Shown: piece by piece, positions 1 to 9,460 of the stretch | Layout of the letters: every line of letters begins with the position of its first letter | Position numbering within the stretch: position 1 is the stretch's first letter | NCBI RefSeq assembly: GCF_036057275.1 | Contig: NZ_CP107945.1 | Location: 2,356,001-2,420,000 of the forward strand | DNA from: Streptomyces sp. NBC_00390 | GTDB lineage: Bacteria > Actinomycetota > Actinomycetes > Streptomycetales > Streptomycetaceae | DNA length: 64,000 bases | Direction of reading: 5' to 3' | Notes under the pieces: model-generated | Database searches by the model: none | What the model saw: only the letters and a program-made list of their open reading frames with translations | What the model was told of the DNA's origin: nothing | Position numbers and translations under genes: made by a program

Positions 1-2631
1 GAGTCTGCCCGCCTTCGCGAAGCCCACACGCAGCTTGCGCTGGAGCATCGAGGTGGAGCCGAACTGGGTGGAGACGACCAGCTCCGCCGCCTGGCAGAGC
101 AGGTCGAGATCGTCGCCGATGTCCTCGTCGATCTCCTTCTTCTGCTTGGCGCCGACCACGACGTCGTCGCGGAAGACCGGGGCCATCTGATCCTTGCAGT
201 GCTGGACGACCGCCGCGACTTCTGCCTCGGTGACGAACGCCCCCTGCATCCGCGTCGGCTTGTTGGCGCCCATCGGGAGGAACAGCCCGTCGCCCTTGCC
301 GATCAGCTTCTCCGCGCCCGGCTGGTCCAGGATGACCCGGCTGTCGGCAAGCGAGGAGGTGGCGAACGCGAGCCGGGAGGGGACGTTCGCCTTGATCAGA
401 CCGGTGACGACATCCACGGACGGCCGCTGGGTGGCCAGTACCAGATGAATGCCGGCGGCGCGCGCCAGCTGCGTGATGCGGACGATGGCATCCTCGACGT
501 CGCGCGGTGCGACCATCATCAGATCCGCGAGCTCGTCCACGATGACCAGCAGATACGGGTAGGGCTGCAGATCACGCTCGCTGCCCGGCGGGGGTGTGGC
601 CTTGCCACTGCGCACGGCCTGGTTGAAGTCGTCGATGTGCCGGTAGCCGAAGGCCGCCAGGTCGTCGTAGCGCAGGTCCATCTCGCGCACCACCCACTGG
701 AGGGCCTCGGCGGCCCGCTTGGGGTTGGTGATGATCGGCGTGATCAGATGCGGGATGCCCTCGTACGCGGTGAGCTCGACCCGCTTCGGGTCGACGAGCA
801 CCATCCGTACGTCCTCGGGGGTCGCCCGGATCATCACCGACGTGATCAGGCAGTTGATGCACGACGACTTGCCGGATCCGGTCGCACCGGCGACCAGCAC
901 GTGCGGCATCTTCGCGAGGTTGGCCATCACATAGCCGCCCTCGACGTCCTTGCCCAGGGCCACGAGCATCGGATGGTCGTCCCCGGCGGCGTCCGCGAGG
1001 CGCAGCACATCACCGAGATTGACCATCTCGCGGTCGGAGTTGGGGATCTCGATACCGACGGCCGACTTGCCGGGGATCGGCGAGATGATCCGTACGTCGG
1101 GGCTGGCGACCGCGTACGCGATGTTCTTGGTCAGTGCGGTGATCCGCTCGACCTTCACGGCCGGGCCCAGCTCCACCTCGTACCGGGTGACTGTCGGGCC
1201 ACGGGTGAACCCGGTGACCGACGCATCGACCTTGAACTCCGCGAACACGTTCGTCAGCGACGCGACGATCGCATCGTTGGCGGCGCTGCGCGTCTTGCCG
1301 GGACCGCCACGCTCCAGCAGACCCAGCGACGGCAGCGCGTACGTGATGTCCCCGGACAGCTGGAGCTGTTCGGCGCGCGGCGGCAGGGGCTGGGACCGGT
1401 CGGGGTCGGGTGCCTGCTTGGTCAGATCCGGCACGGACGCCTCAGGCTCGGGCGCCGGGTTCTCGGGCCGGCGCGCGGAAGGCACCGGGGAAGCGGCGCG
1501 CTGCCGGTCCGCGGTGACGTCGCGGGTGAGGTCGGCGACGAGCGGAGAGGGCGGCATCCCGTTGAGTACGGCTCCGTCCAGCGCCGCGGCCGCGGCGGCC
1601 GCCACGTCCACGGCGTCCATCTCCCGCCCCATCGCGGGCTGTACGGAGGGCCTGCGGGGCCGGCGGCGGCGGGAGAGCGCCTCCGCCTCGGCCGATTCCG
1701 GGTCGTACTCGTCCGTTTCCTCGCCACGGCGCGAGGAGGAGCGCCGCGGACGGGCGGGCATCGCCTCGCGCCACTGATCGTCGTACCGCTGGTCGTCCTC
1801 GCCTGCTTCGTCGTCCGCGCCGGGCAGGTCGACGATGCCGAGCTTGGAGCCGAGCAGCCTGAGCCGTTGAGGAATGGCGTTGACGGGGGTGGCGGTGACG
1901 ACAAGCAGCCCGAAGACCGTGAGCAGCACGAGCAGCGGTACGGCGAGCACCTCGCCCATGGTGAAGATCAGCGGCTTGGACGCTGCCCAGCCGATCAGAC
2001 CGCCCGCGTCCTGCATCGCCTCGGTACCCTCGCCCCGGCCCGGCGAGCCGCAGGCGATATGGACCTGGCCGAGCACGCCGATGACGAGCGCGGACAGGCC
2101 GATCACGATGCGGCCGTTGGCGTCGGGCTTTTCGGGGTACAGGATCAGCCGCACGGCGATCGCTGCCAGCAGTATCGGCACCAGCAGATCGAGCCTGCCG
2201 AACGCGCCGGTCACCAGCATCTCGACGAGATCGCCGACGGGACCGTTCAGGTTGGACCAGGTGCCGGCCGCGACGATGAGGGCCACGGCGAGCAGGAGCA
2301 GCGCGAGCCCGTCCTTGCGGTGGGCCGGATCGAGTCCCTTGGCACCACGCCCTATCCCGCGGAACAAGGCGCCGACGGCGTGCGCGAGCCCGAGCCAGAG
2401 GGCGCGCGCGAGGCGGTACACACCCCCGGTCGGGGACGGTGCCGGCCTGGGAGCGGCCGCCTTCTTCGCAACGGCCTTATTGGCCGGCGCTTTCTTGGCG
2501 GGTGCGGTCTTCTTGGCGGCGGCCTTCTTGACGGGCGCCGCCTTCTTCGCGGCGCCCGTGGTGCGGCCGGCGCGCTGCTTTGCGGTGCCCGCCGTGCCCT
2601 GGGAACCCTTGCCGGACGTACGTGAGGCCAT
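1..2631 (-). CDS. ftsK: DNA translocase FtsK/SpoIIIE (3' end outside window)
   Basis: Septal DNA pump that clears chromosomes from closing sporulation septa. 877 codons are present and the reading frame runs off the left edge. The N-terminus is a Lys/Ala/Pro-rich tail (about residues 10-70), followed by four hydrophobic segments (roughly 75-260), a charged linker, and the RecA-like motor with Walker A motif GATGSGKSS near residue 590. The visible end is the winged-helix gamma domain (STSMLQRKLRVGFAKAGRL), which reads KOPS sites, so only a few tens of residues are missing. The ATG at 2629-2631 is the first in-frame start and begins MASRTSGKG; I see no strong Shine-Dalgarno in front of it. It lies downstream of osaB with a 125-bp gap. 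Motor identity is certain; function is known from the family. Confidence 0.95.
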   Translation of the reverse strand, partial: MASRTSGKGSQGTAGTAKQRAGRTTGAAKKAAPVKKAAAKKTAPAKKAPANKAVAKKAAAPRPAPSPTGGVYRLARALWLGLAHAVGALFRGIGRGAKGLDPAHRKDGLALLLLAVALIVAAGTWSNLNGPVGDLVEMLVTGAFGRLDLLVPILLAAIAVRLILYPEKPDANGRIVIGLSALVIGVLGQVHIACGSPGRGEGTEAMQDAGGLIGWAASKPLIFTMGEVLAVPLLVLLTVFGLLVVTATPVNAIPQRLRLLGSKLGIVDLPGADDEAGEDDQRYDDQWREAMPARPRRSSSRRGEETDEYDPESAEAEALSRRRRPRRPSVQPAMGREMDAVDVAAAAAAALDGAVLNGMPPSPLVADLTRDVTADRQRAASPVPSARRPENPAPEPEASVPDLTKQAPDPDRSQPLPPRAEQLQLSGDITYALPSLGLLERGGPGKTRSAANDAIVASLTNVFAEFKVDASVTGFTRGPTVTRYEVELGPAVKVERITALTKNIAYAVASPDVRIISPIPGKSAVGIEIPNSDREMVNLGDVLRLADAAGDDHPMLVALGKDVEGGYVMANLAKMPHVLVAGATGSGKSSCINCLITSVMIRATPEDVRMVLVDPKRVELTAYEGIPHLITPIITNPKRAAEALQWVVREMDLRYDDLAAFGYRHIDDFNQAVRSGKATPPPGSERDLQPYPYLLVIVDELADLMMVAPRDVEDAIVRITQLARAAGIHLVLATQRPSVDVVTGLIKANVPSRLAFATSSLADSRVILDQPGAEKLIGKGDGLFLPMGANKPTRMQGAFVTEAEVAAVVQHCKDQMAPVFRDDVVVGAKQKKEIDEDIGDDLDLLCQAAELVVSTQFGSTSMLQRKLRVGFAKAGRL

Positions 2632-2756
2632 GGTGCTGAGGTTACCGGTGTCGACGGCAGTGGACACGTGTGCCTACTGCTTCACCCTTTCGTGTCGCCC
2701 TGCTCGAGGCGGTGAACTGACGCTCCCTCAAAGGCCGGTCGGGCACCGGGCCTCGG

Positions 2757-3437
2757 TCAGCTTTGCGAGGGGAGCGTCGGCGCGCCGCCGCCGGTGCCGG
2801 GCTCCAGCGCGTCCAGTGCACGGCGCAGTCCGGTGAGCTTGCGCTCGAGATGGGCGGCCGTGGCCACTGCCGCCGCGTCCGCCGAGTCGTCGTCCAGCTG
2901 CTTGGAGAGCGCTTCGGCCTGCTCCTCAACTGCCGCGAGCCGGGCGGAGAGTTCGGCGAGGAGCCCGGCGGGCTCCCTTGCCTCTCCCCCGCCTGCCTGG
3001 CCGCCCTCCAGCTGGAGGCGCAGCAGCGCCGCCTGCTCACGCAGCTGGCAGTTCTTCATGTACAGCTCGACGAAGACGGAGACCTTGGCGCGCAGCACCC
3101 AGGGGTCGAACGGCTTGGAGATGTAGTCGACGGCCCCTGCCGCGTAGCCCCGGAAGGTGTGGTGCGGGCCGTGGTTGATGGCGGTGAGGAAGATGATCGG
3201 GATGTCGCGGGTGCGCTCGCGCCGCTTGATGTGCGCGGCGGTCTCGAAGCCGTCCATTCCTGGCATCTGGACGTCCAGCAGGATGACCGCGAAGTCGTCC
3301 GTCAGCAGCGCCTTGAGCGCTTCCTCCCCTGACGATGCCCGCACCAGTGTCTGATCGAGCGCAGAGAGAATGGCCTCCAGCGCGAGCAGATTCTCCGGCC
3401 GGTCATCGACCAGGAGGATCTTGGCTTTCTGCACCAT
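2757..3437 (-). CDS. osaB: Response regulator with coiled-coil output, OsaB-like
   Basis: 226-residue response regulator. The receiver domain occupies residues ~5-125: acidic pocket DD after KILLVDD, phosphoacceptor Asp in VILLDVQMPGMDG, conserved Thr in IIFLTAI and Lys in SKPFDP. There is no DNA-binding domain. The C-terminal ~100 residues are a predicted coiled coil rich in Leu, Ala, Glu and Gln (LLAELSARLAAVEEQAEALSKQL). The start is the ATG at 3435-3437, preceded by a good GAGGAGG; the frame is open further upstream but codon quality drops there. It sits downstream of the hybrid kinase osaA on the same strand. In S. coelicolor the syntenic OsaB is needed for osmoadaptation and aerial development; this transfers by synteny. 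Output presumably works by protein-protein contact (inference). Confidence 0.85.
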   Translation of the reverse strand: MVQKAKILLVDDRPENLLALEAILSALDQTLVRASSGEEALKALLTDDFAVILLDVQMPGMDGFETAAHIKRRERTRDIPIIFLTAINHGPHHTFRGYAAGAVDYISKPFDPWVLRAKVSVFVELYMKNCQLREQAALLRLQLEGGQAGGGEAREPAGLLAELSARLAAVEEQAEALSKQLDDDSADAAAVATAAHLERKLTGLRRALDALEPGTGGGAPTLPSQS

Positions 3438-3468
3438 GCCCCGTCCTCCTCGCCCCGGCTTGGGGTCT

Positions 3469-3489
3469 CCCCAGCTCAGAGAGCTGGGG
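3469..3489. repeat. Hairpin repeat in the osaB 5' UTR
   Basis: Perfect 9-bp arms (ccccagctc / gagctgggg) with a 3-nt loop, about 30 nt upstream of the osaB start codon. The sequence resembles a short palindrome (AGCTGGGG type) that I remember as dispersed in Streptomyces intergenic regions. It could be an attenuator, a processing site, or simply a repeat. Confidence 0.5.
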
Positions 3490-3711
3490 GACGCACCGGG
3501 CGCCGCCCCAGGGGACGACTCCCTTGCGTCGCCCGTCCTTGTGCCGGTCATGGTAGCCGCACCCCGCCCGTCGCCACACCCTGTCACCGTGATGTCACTG
3601 TGCACGTACCAAAAACGCCGCAGGAGTCGAGAAGGTTCCCCGAATGCAAGCCCCTCACACACCTTCGGGCACAGTCAGTCAGCAATTGCCAAGGAATTGA
3701 ACGCCGACCGG

Positions 3712-6700
3712 TCACTCCTCGCTCATCCACTGCTCCATCACCGCGAGCAGGTGGTCAGGGTCGACCGGTTTGGTGACGTAGTCGGAAGCGCCCGATTCGA
3801 TGGCCTTCTCGCGATCGCCCTTCATCGCCTTCGCCGTGAGCGCGATGATCGGCAGACCCGCGAACTGCGGCATCCTGCGGATCGCCGTCGTGGTCGCGTA
3901 CCCGTCCATCTCGGGCATCATGATGTCCATCAGTACGACTGTCACATCATCATGCTGCTCCAGGACTTCGATCCCCTCGCGGCCGTTCTCCGCGTACAGC
4001 ACCGACAGCCCGTGCTGTTCCAGCACGCTGGTGAGTGCGAAGACGTTGCGGATGTCGTCGTCGACGATCAGCACCTTCTCGCCGTCGAAGGCGAACACCC
4101 GCCGCTGCTCCGGCATCTCCTCGTCCGCGACCGCCTCGGCCCATGTGTCCTGGGAGGCCCCGGTCTGCCCGCCCGGCCGGCCGGGCAGCATGCTGTGCTG
4201 CCCCACGGTCCCCAGCGCCTTGCGCCTGCGCCGGAAAAGGGCTGCGGGCCCCGAGTGGCCCGAGGGCGCAGAGGAGACCGACTGCAGCGGCAGCGCGCCG
4301 TGCTCGGCCACGTCCCCGCCGTCATGTCCGTCCGTGGCCCCGGGAGCGAGCTGCGGATAGCCCTGCGGCGGCAGTTCACTCGGCTGCAGCGGCAGGTACA
4401 GCGTGAACGTCGAACCGCGGCCCGGCTCGCTCGCCGCATGGATCTCGCCGCCCAGCAGCCGGGCGATCTCCCGGCTGATCGACAGCCCGAGCCCCGTACC
4501 GCCATACTTCCGGCTGGTCGTTCCGTCGGCCTGTTTGAACGCTTCGAAGATCACCCGCATCTTGCCCGCCGCGATCCCGATTCCGGTGTCGGTCACCGAG
4601 AAGGCGATCAGATCCCCGTCGGCGTCCCGCAGCGACCCGGCCTCCAGCAACTGCTCGCGGATCGACTGCGGTACATCGGCGCCCGCCGGCCGGATCACCA
4701 GCTCGACAGCGCCGCTGTCGGTGAACTTGACCGCGTTGGACAGCAGGTTGCGCAGCACCTGCAACAGCCGCTGCTCGTCGGTGTGCAGGGTCGCCGGCAG
4801 CTCCGGCGAGACCCGCACCGAGAAGTCGAGCCCCTTCTCCGCCGTGAGGGGCCGGAACGTCGCCTCCACATAGTCGACGAGCTGCACCAGCGCGATACGG
4901 GTCGGGCTGACGTCCATCTTGCCCGCCTCGACCTTCGACAGATCGAGGATGTCGTTGATCAGCTGCAGCAGGTCCGATCCGGCGCCGTGGATCGTCTCGG
5001 CGAACTCCACCTGCTTGGGCGAGAGATTGCCCTCCGCGTTGTCCGCGAGCAGTTTGGCGAGGATGAGCAGCGAGTTCAGCGGCGTACGCAGCTCGTGCGA
5101 CATGTTCGCGAGGAACTCCGACTTGTAGCGCATGGAGACCGCGAGCTGTTCGGCCCGCTCCTCCAGCACCTGCCGGGCCTCCTCGATCTCGGTGTTCTTC
5201 ACCTCGATGTCGCGGTTCTGCTGCGCGAGCAGCTCCGCCTTCTCCTCCAGCTCCGCATTGGAGGCCTGCAGCGCCTTCTGCCGGTTCTCCAGCTCCGCCG
5301 AGCGCTCACGCAGCTGCTCGGTCAGCTCCTGCGACTGCTTGAGCAGCACCTCGGTCTTGGTGTTGACGCTGATGGTGTTGACGCTCGTGGCGATCATCTC
5401 GGCGATCTGGTTCAGGAAGTCCCGCTGGATGTGCGTGAAGGGCTGGAACGACGCCAGCTCGATCACACCGAGGACCTTCCCCTCGAACAGGACCGGCAGC
5501 ACGATCACGTACGCCGGCGAGGCCTCGCCGAGCCCCGAGGAGATCTTGAGATAGCCCGGCGGCACGCTGACCTGGATGGTCCGCTTCTCCTCGGCAGCCG
5601 TACCGATCAGCGTCTCCCCCGGCCGGAACGACGTGGGCATCAGACCGGCGGAATACCCGTAACTGCCGCGCATGCACAGCTCGTACGACGCCTCGGCCGA
5701 GCCCGACACGTCCGCGCCGTTCCCCGTCGGCATGGCCAGGAAGAACGCGCCGTGCTGCGCCGAGACGACGGGGGTCAGCTCGCTCATGATCAGCGAGGCA
5801 ACGTCGTCGAGATCGCGCCGCCCCTGCATCAGACCGGAGATCCGCGCCAGGTTGCCCTTGAGCCAGTCCTGCTCCTCGTTGGCCAGGGTCGTGTCGCGCA
5901 GGTTCGCGATCATCGTGTTGATGTTGTCCTGCAGCACCTGGATCTCGCCCGCGGCGTCCACATCGATCTTGAGGTTGAGGTCGCCACGGGTCACCGCCGT
6001 GGCGACGGCCGCGATCGCGCGCACCTGACGGGTCAGGTTCCCGGCCATCTCGTTCACGGACTCGGTGAGGTCGCGCCAGGTGCCGTCGACGTCGCGTACC
6101 CGCGCCTGGCCTCCCAGTTGGCCGTCGGTGCCCACCTCGCGGGCCACCCGGGTGACCTCCTCGGCGAACGACGACAGCTGGTCGACCATCGTGTTGATGG
6201 TGGTCTTCAGCTCCAGGATCTCGCCGCGCGCATCGATGTCGATCTTCCTGGTGAGATCGCCCTTGGCGATGGCGGTGGTGACCGTCGCGATCTGACGCAC
6301 CTGGCCCGTCAGGTTCGACGCCATCGAGTTCACGGACTCGGTGAGGTCCTTCCAGGTGCCGGAGACACCCGGCACATGCGCCTGGCCGCCCAGCTCGCCC
6401 TCGGTGCCCACCTCGCGGGCCACCCGGGTCACCTCGTCGGCGAACGACGACAGCGTCGTCACCATCGTGTTGACGGTCTCGGCCAGTTCGGCGACCTCGC
6501 CTCGTGCCTCGACCGTCACCTTCTTGGTCAGATCGCCGTTGGCGACCGCCGCCGAGACGCGGGCGATGTTGCGCACCTGGTTGGTGAGGTTGTTGGCCAT
6601 CAGGTTGACGTTGTCGCTGAGGTCCTTCCAGATGCCGGTGACACCGCGCACCCGCGCCTGGCCGCCCAGTACGCCTTCCGTACCCACCTCGCGGGCGACC

Positions 6701-9192
6701 CTGGTCACCTCGTCCGCGAAGTCCAGCAGCTGGTCCACCATCGTGTTGACGGTCGTCACCAGCTCGAGGATCTCGCCCTTGGCATCGACGGTGATCTTCT
6801 TCGAGAGGTCGCCCTTGGCCACCGCCGTCGTCACCTCGGCGATGTTGCGCACCTGGGACGTCAGGTTGTTCGCCATGAAGTTGACGGACTGGGTGAGGTC
6901 CTTCCAGGTGCCGGACACACCCTGGACCTCGGCCTGGCCGCCGAGGATGCCCTCGGTGCCCACCTCGCGGGCCACCCGGGTCACCTGCTCGGCGAAGTTC
7001 GAGAGCTGGTCCACCATCGTGTTGAGGGTGTTCTTCAGCTCCAGGATCTCGCCGCGCGCGTCCACGTCGATCTTCTGCGACAGATCACCACGGGCCACCG
7101 CGGTCGCGACCTGTGCGATGTTGCGGACCTGGCCGGTGAGGTTCTCGGCCATGCCGTTCACGGAGTCGGTGAGATCGCGCCACACACCGGCCACGCCCGG
7201 CACCTGGGCCTGGCCGCCGAGACGACCCTCCGTACCCACGTCCCGCGCCACCCGGGTCACCTGCTCGGCGAAGGCCGAGAGCTGGTCCACCATCGTGTTG
7301 ATGGTGTTCTTCAGCTCCAGGATCTCGCCGCGCGCGTCCACGTCGATCTTCTGCGACAGATCACCACGGGCCACCGCCGTGGTCACCTGGGCGATCTGAC
7401 GGACCTGCGAGGTCAGGTTCCCCGCCATGAAGTTGACGGAGTCCGTCAGTTCCTTCCACGTACCGCTGACGCCGTCCACGCGCGCCTGGCCGCCGAGACG
7501 GCCCTCCGTGCCCACGTCCCGCGCCATCCGCGTGACCTGATCGGCGAACGAGGAGAGCTGCGACACCATCGTGTTGACGGTGTTCTTCAGCTCGAGCATC
7601 TCGCCCGCGACATCGACCGTGACCTTCTGCGACAGATCGCCGTTGGCGACCGCTGTCGTCACCTGCGCGATGTCCCGCACCTGGCCGGTGAGGTTGCGGA
7701 ACGCGGTGTTGACCGAGTCGGTGAGGTCCTTCCACGTACCCGCCGCACCCGGCACCTCCGCCTGACCGCCGAGACGGCCTTCGACGCCGACCTCGCGCGC
7801 CACCCGCGTCACTTCTGAACCGAAGGACTGAAGCTGGTCCACCATCGTGTTGACGGTGTTCTTCAGCTCGAGCATCTCGCCCGCGACATCGACCGTGACC
7901 TTCTGCGACAGGTCACCGTTGGCAACCGCCGTCGTCACCTGCGCGATGTCCCGCACCTGGGTGGTCAGATTCCGGAAGACCGTGTTCACCGAATCGGTGA
8001 GGTCCTTCCACGTACCCGCCGCACCCGGCACCTGCGCCTGGCCGCCGAGCAGGCCTTCCGCGCCGACCTCGCTGGCCACGCGGGTGACCTCGTCGGCGAA
8101 CGTGCGCAGTGTCTCGGTCATCTGGTTGATGGTCTCGGCGAGCTGGGCCACCTCGCCGCGCGCGCTGACGGTGACCTTCTGCGACAGATCGCCGTTGGCC
8201 ACCGCCGTCGTCACCTCGGCGATGCCACGCACCTGGGAGGTCAGGTTGCCGGCCATCGTGTTCACCGAATCGGTGAGGTCCTTCCACACGCCGGCCACAC
8301 CCGGCACGGTCGCCTGACCGCCGAGCTCGCCCTCCGTGCCCACCTCGCGTGCCACACGGGTGACCTCGGAGGAGAACGAGGACAGCTGGTCCACCATCGT
8401 GTTGACGGTGTTCTTCAGCTGAAGCATCTCGCCGGCCACATGGACAGTGACCTTCCGCGACAGATCGCCCTTGGCCACCGCCGTCGTCACCAGTGCGATG
8501 TCGCGCACCTGCGCGGTCAGCCGGTACGCCATGGTGTTGACCGAATCCGTGAGGTCCTTCCACGAACCGGACATACCGCGCACCTGGGCCTGGCCGCCGA
8601 GCTTGCCCTCGGTGCCGACCTCCAGTGCGACCCGCGTCACTTCGTCGGTGAACGCCGACAGCTGGTCGACCAGGTTGTTGACCGTGCGGGCGACCTTGAG
8701 GAACTCACCACGCAGCGGCCGCACCGACGTGTCCGCGCCGTCGTCCTCGTGGGAACGCAGCTCCATGCGCTGCTCCAGGTCACCCTCGGCGACCGCCGAG
8801 AGCACCCTGCCGACCTCGGACACCGGCCGCGCCAGATCGTCCACCAGCGCGTTCGAGGCATCGATGGCGGCCGCCCAGGAGCCCTCGCAGGCCCCCGTCT
8901 CCAGCCGCTCGGTCAGCTTCCCCTCGCGTCCGACCATCCTGCGTACACGCGCGAGCTCGCCCGTGAGATGCAGGTTCCGGTCGGCGACCTCGTTGAACAC
9001 GGCCGCGATTTCGGCCATCACCCCGTCGCCCGAGACGGTCAGACGACGGCGGAAGTTGCCGTCCCGCATCGACATCAGGGCCGCCCGCAGCCGGTTCAGT
9101 GCCGCCGTATCCACCTCGGTTGTCCCATTGCTCCGGGAACGTCCGCCTTTCGGGCGCGTGTTATTGCCACGCGCTGCCACGCCAGACTCCAC
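3712..9192 (-). CDS. osaA: Soluble hybrid histidine kinase with HAMP-repeat array, OsaA-like
   Basis: 1826-residue cytosolic hybrid kinase. No membrane segment or signal peptide is visible. From residue ~150 to ~1150 the protein is a tandem array with a 92-residue period. Each unit carries W-K-D-L-T-D-S-V-N, then VTTAVAxGDLSxK, then NTMVDQL...[14 protein letters not shown] count ten [13 protein letters not shown] copies. This HAMP-like architecture is that of class III (fungal Nik1/Os-1 osmosensing) kinases. A GAF domain (~1170-1330), a coiled coil (~1340-1410), HisKA ([11 protein letters not shown], phospho-His), HATPase_c (N box [10 protein letters not shown] boxes DTGIGI and GGTGLGL) and a C-terminal receiver domain ([11 protein letters not shown]) follow. 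It lies upstream of osaB and divergent from osaC. The named role, osmotic-stress signalling, is by synteny with S. coelicolor. Confidence 0.9.
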   Translation of the reverse strand: MESGVAARGNNTRPKGGRSRSNGTTEVDTAALNRLRAALMSMRDGNFRRRLTVSGDGVMAEIAAVFNEVADRNLHLTGELARVRRMVGREGKLTERLETGACEGSWAAAIDASNALVDDLARPVSEVGRVLSAVAEGDLEQRMELRSHEDDGADTSVRPLRGEFLKVARTVNNLVDQLSAFTDEVTRVALEVGTEGKLGGQAQVRGMSGSWKDLTDSVNTMAYRLTAQVRDIALVTTAVAKGDLSRKVTVHVAGEMLQLKNTVNTMVDQLSSFSSEVTRVAREVGTEGELGGQATVPGVAGVWKDLTDSVNTMAGNLTSQVRGIAEVTTAVANGDLSQKVTVSARGEVAQLAETINQMTETLRTFADEVTRVASEVGAEGLLGGQAQVPGAAGTWKDLTDSVNTVFRNLTTQVRDIAQVTTAVANGDLSQKVTVDVAGEMLELKNTVNTMVDQLQSFGSEVTRVAREVGVEGRLGGQAEVPGAAGTWKDLTDSVNTAFRNLTGQVRDIAQVTTAVANGDLSQKVTVDVAGEMLELKNTVNTMVSQLSSFADQVTRMARDVGTEGRLGGQARVDGVSGTWKELTDSVNFMAGNLTSQVRQIAQVTTAVARGDLSQKIDVDARGEILELKNTINTMVDQLSAFAEQVTRVARDVGTEGRLGGQAQVPGVAGVWRDLTDSVNGMAENLTGQVRNIAQVATAVARGDLSQKIDVDARGEILELKNTLNTMVDQLSNFAEQVTRVAREVGTEGILGGQAEVQGVSGTWKDLTQSVNFMANNLTSQVRNIAEVTTAVAKGDLSKKITVDAKGEILELVTTVNTMVDQLLDFADEVTRVAREVGTEGVLGGQARVRGVTGIWKDLSDNVNLMANNLTNQVRNIARVSAAVANGDLTKKVTVEARGEVAELAETVNTMVTTLSSFADEVTRVAREVGTEGELGGQAHVPGVSGTWKDLTESVNSMASNLTGQVRQIATVTTAIAKGDLTRKIDIDARGEILELKTTINTMVDQLSSFAEEVTRVAREVGTDGQLGGQARVRDVDGTWRDLTESVNEMAGNLTRQVRAIAAVATAVTRGDLNLKIDVDAAGEIQVLQDNINTMIANLRDTTLANEEQDWLKGNLARISGLMQGRRDLDDVASLIMSELTPVVSAQHGAFFLAMPTGNGADVSGSAEASYELCMRGSYGYSAGLMPTSFRPGETLIGTAAEEKRTIQVSVPPGYLKISSGLGEASPAYVIVLPVLFEGKVLGVIELASFQPFTHIQRDFLNQIAEMIATSVNTISVNTKTEVLLKQSQELTEQLRERSAELENRQKALQASNAELEEKAELLAQQNRDIEVKNTEIEEARQVLEERAEQLAVSMRYKSEFLANMSHELRTPLNSLLILAKLLADNAEGNLSPKQVEFAETIHGAGSDLLQLINDILDLSKVEAGKMDVSPTRIALVQLVDYVEATFRPLTAEKGLDFSVRVSPELPATLHTDEQRLLQVLRNLLSNAVKFTDSGAVELVIRPAGADVPQSIREQLLEAGSLRDADGDLIAFSVTDTGIGIAAGKMRVIFEAFKQADGTTSRKYGGTGLGLSISREIARLLGGEIHAASEPGRGSTFTLYLPLQPSELPPQGYPQLAPGATDGHDGGDVAEHGALPLQSVSSAPSGHSGPAALFRRRRKALGTVGQHSMLPGRPGGQTGASQDTWAEAVADEEMPEQRRVFAFDGEKVLIVDDDIRNVFALTSVLEQHGLSVLYAENGREGIEVLEQHDDVTVVLMDIMMPEMDGYATTTAIRRMPQFAGLPIIALTAKAMKGDREKAIESGASDYVTKPVDPDHLLAVMEQWMSEE
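5950..8740 (-). repeat. Tandem 276-bp coding repeats (HAMP array of osaA)
   Basis: About ten direct repeats, 276 bp (92 codons) each, inside osaA. Neighbouring units share long near-identical stretches, for example the two copies around 7560-7720 and 7840-8000. Such an array can change in number by recombination and is a likely site of assembly error. Confidence 0.85.
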
Positions 9193-9460
9193 CGTGTCCC
9201 TCCCGCAGGGGTTGACCGTACTGCCCGGGCTGTCTCCGGAAGCCTGCCCAGTGTTTCACCATGGCCGAACCAGGCCATAACAGTTCGGCAGCTTCGCATA
9301 GCGTCCCCGCCCCAGGTGGGCGGAAACAGTGACGTCCGGCATCCGCTCGGACAGCGAAGGTAAGTAACCTGGCATCCGGCTGTCCAACCGCCCCGGTCCG
9401 CCCGGCGGGGGCAGTGTGGCGCACGTACCAACACCGGGCACCGGGAGGGTCAAGCCGATC

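Noticed and set aside
199..2625. 808-codon frame antisense to ftsK
   Set aside because: Shadow of the ftsK frame, which carries clear motor and gamma-domain motifs.
3370..7818. Very long open frame antisense to osaA
   Set aside because: High-GC codon bias plus the 276-bp repeats keep the opposite frame open; the product is a His/Arg/Asp-rich mirror of the repeats with no start signal or domain.
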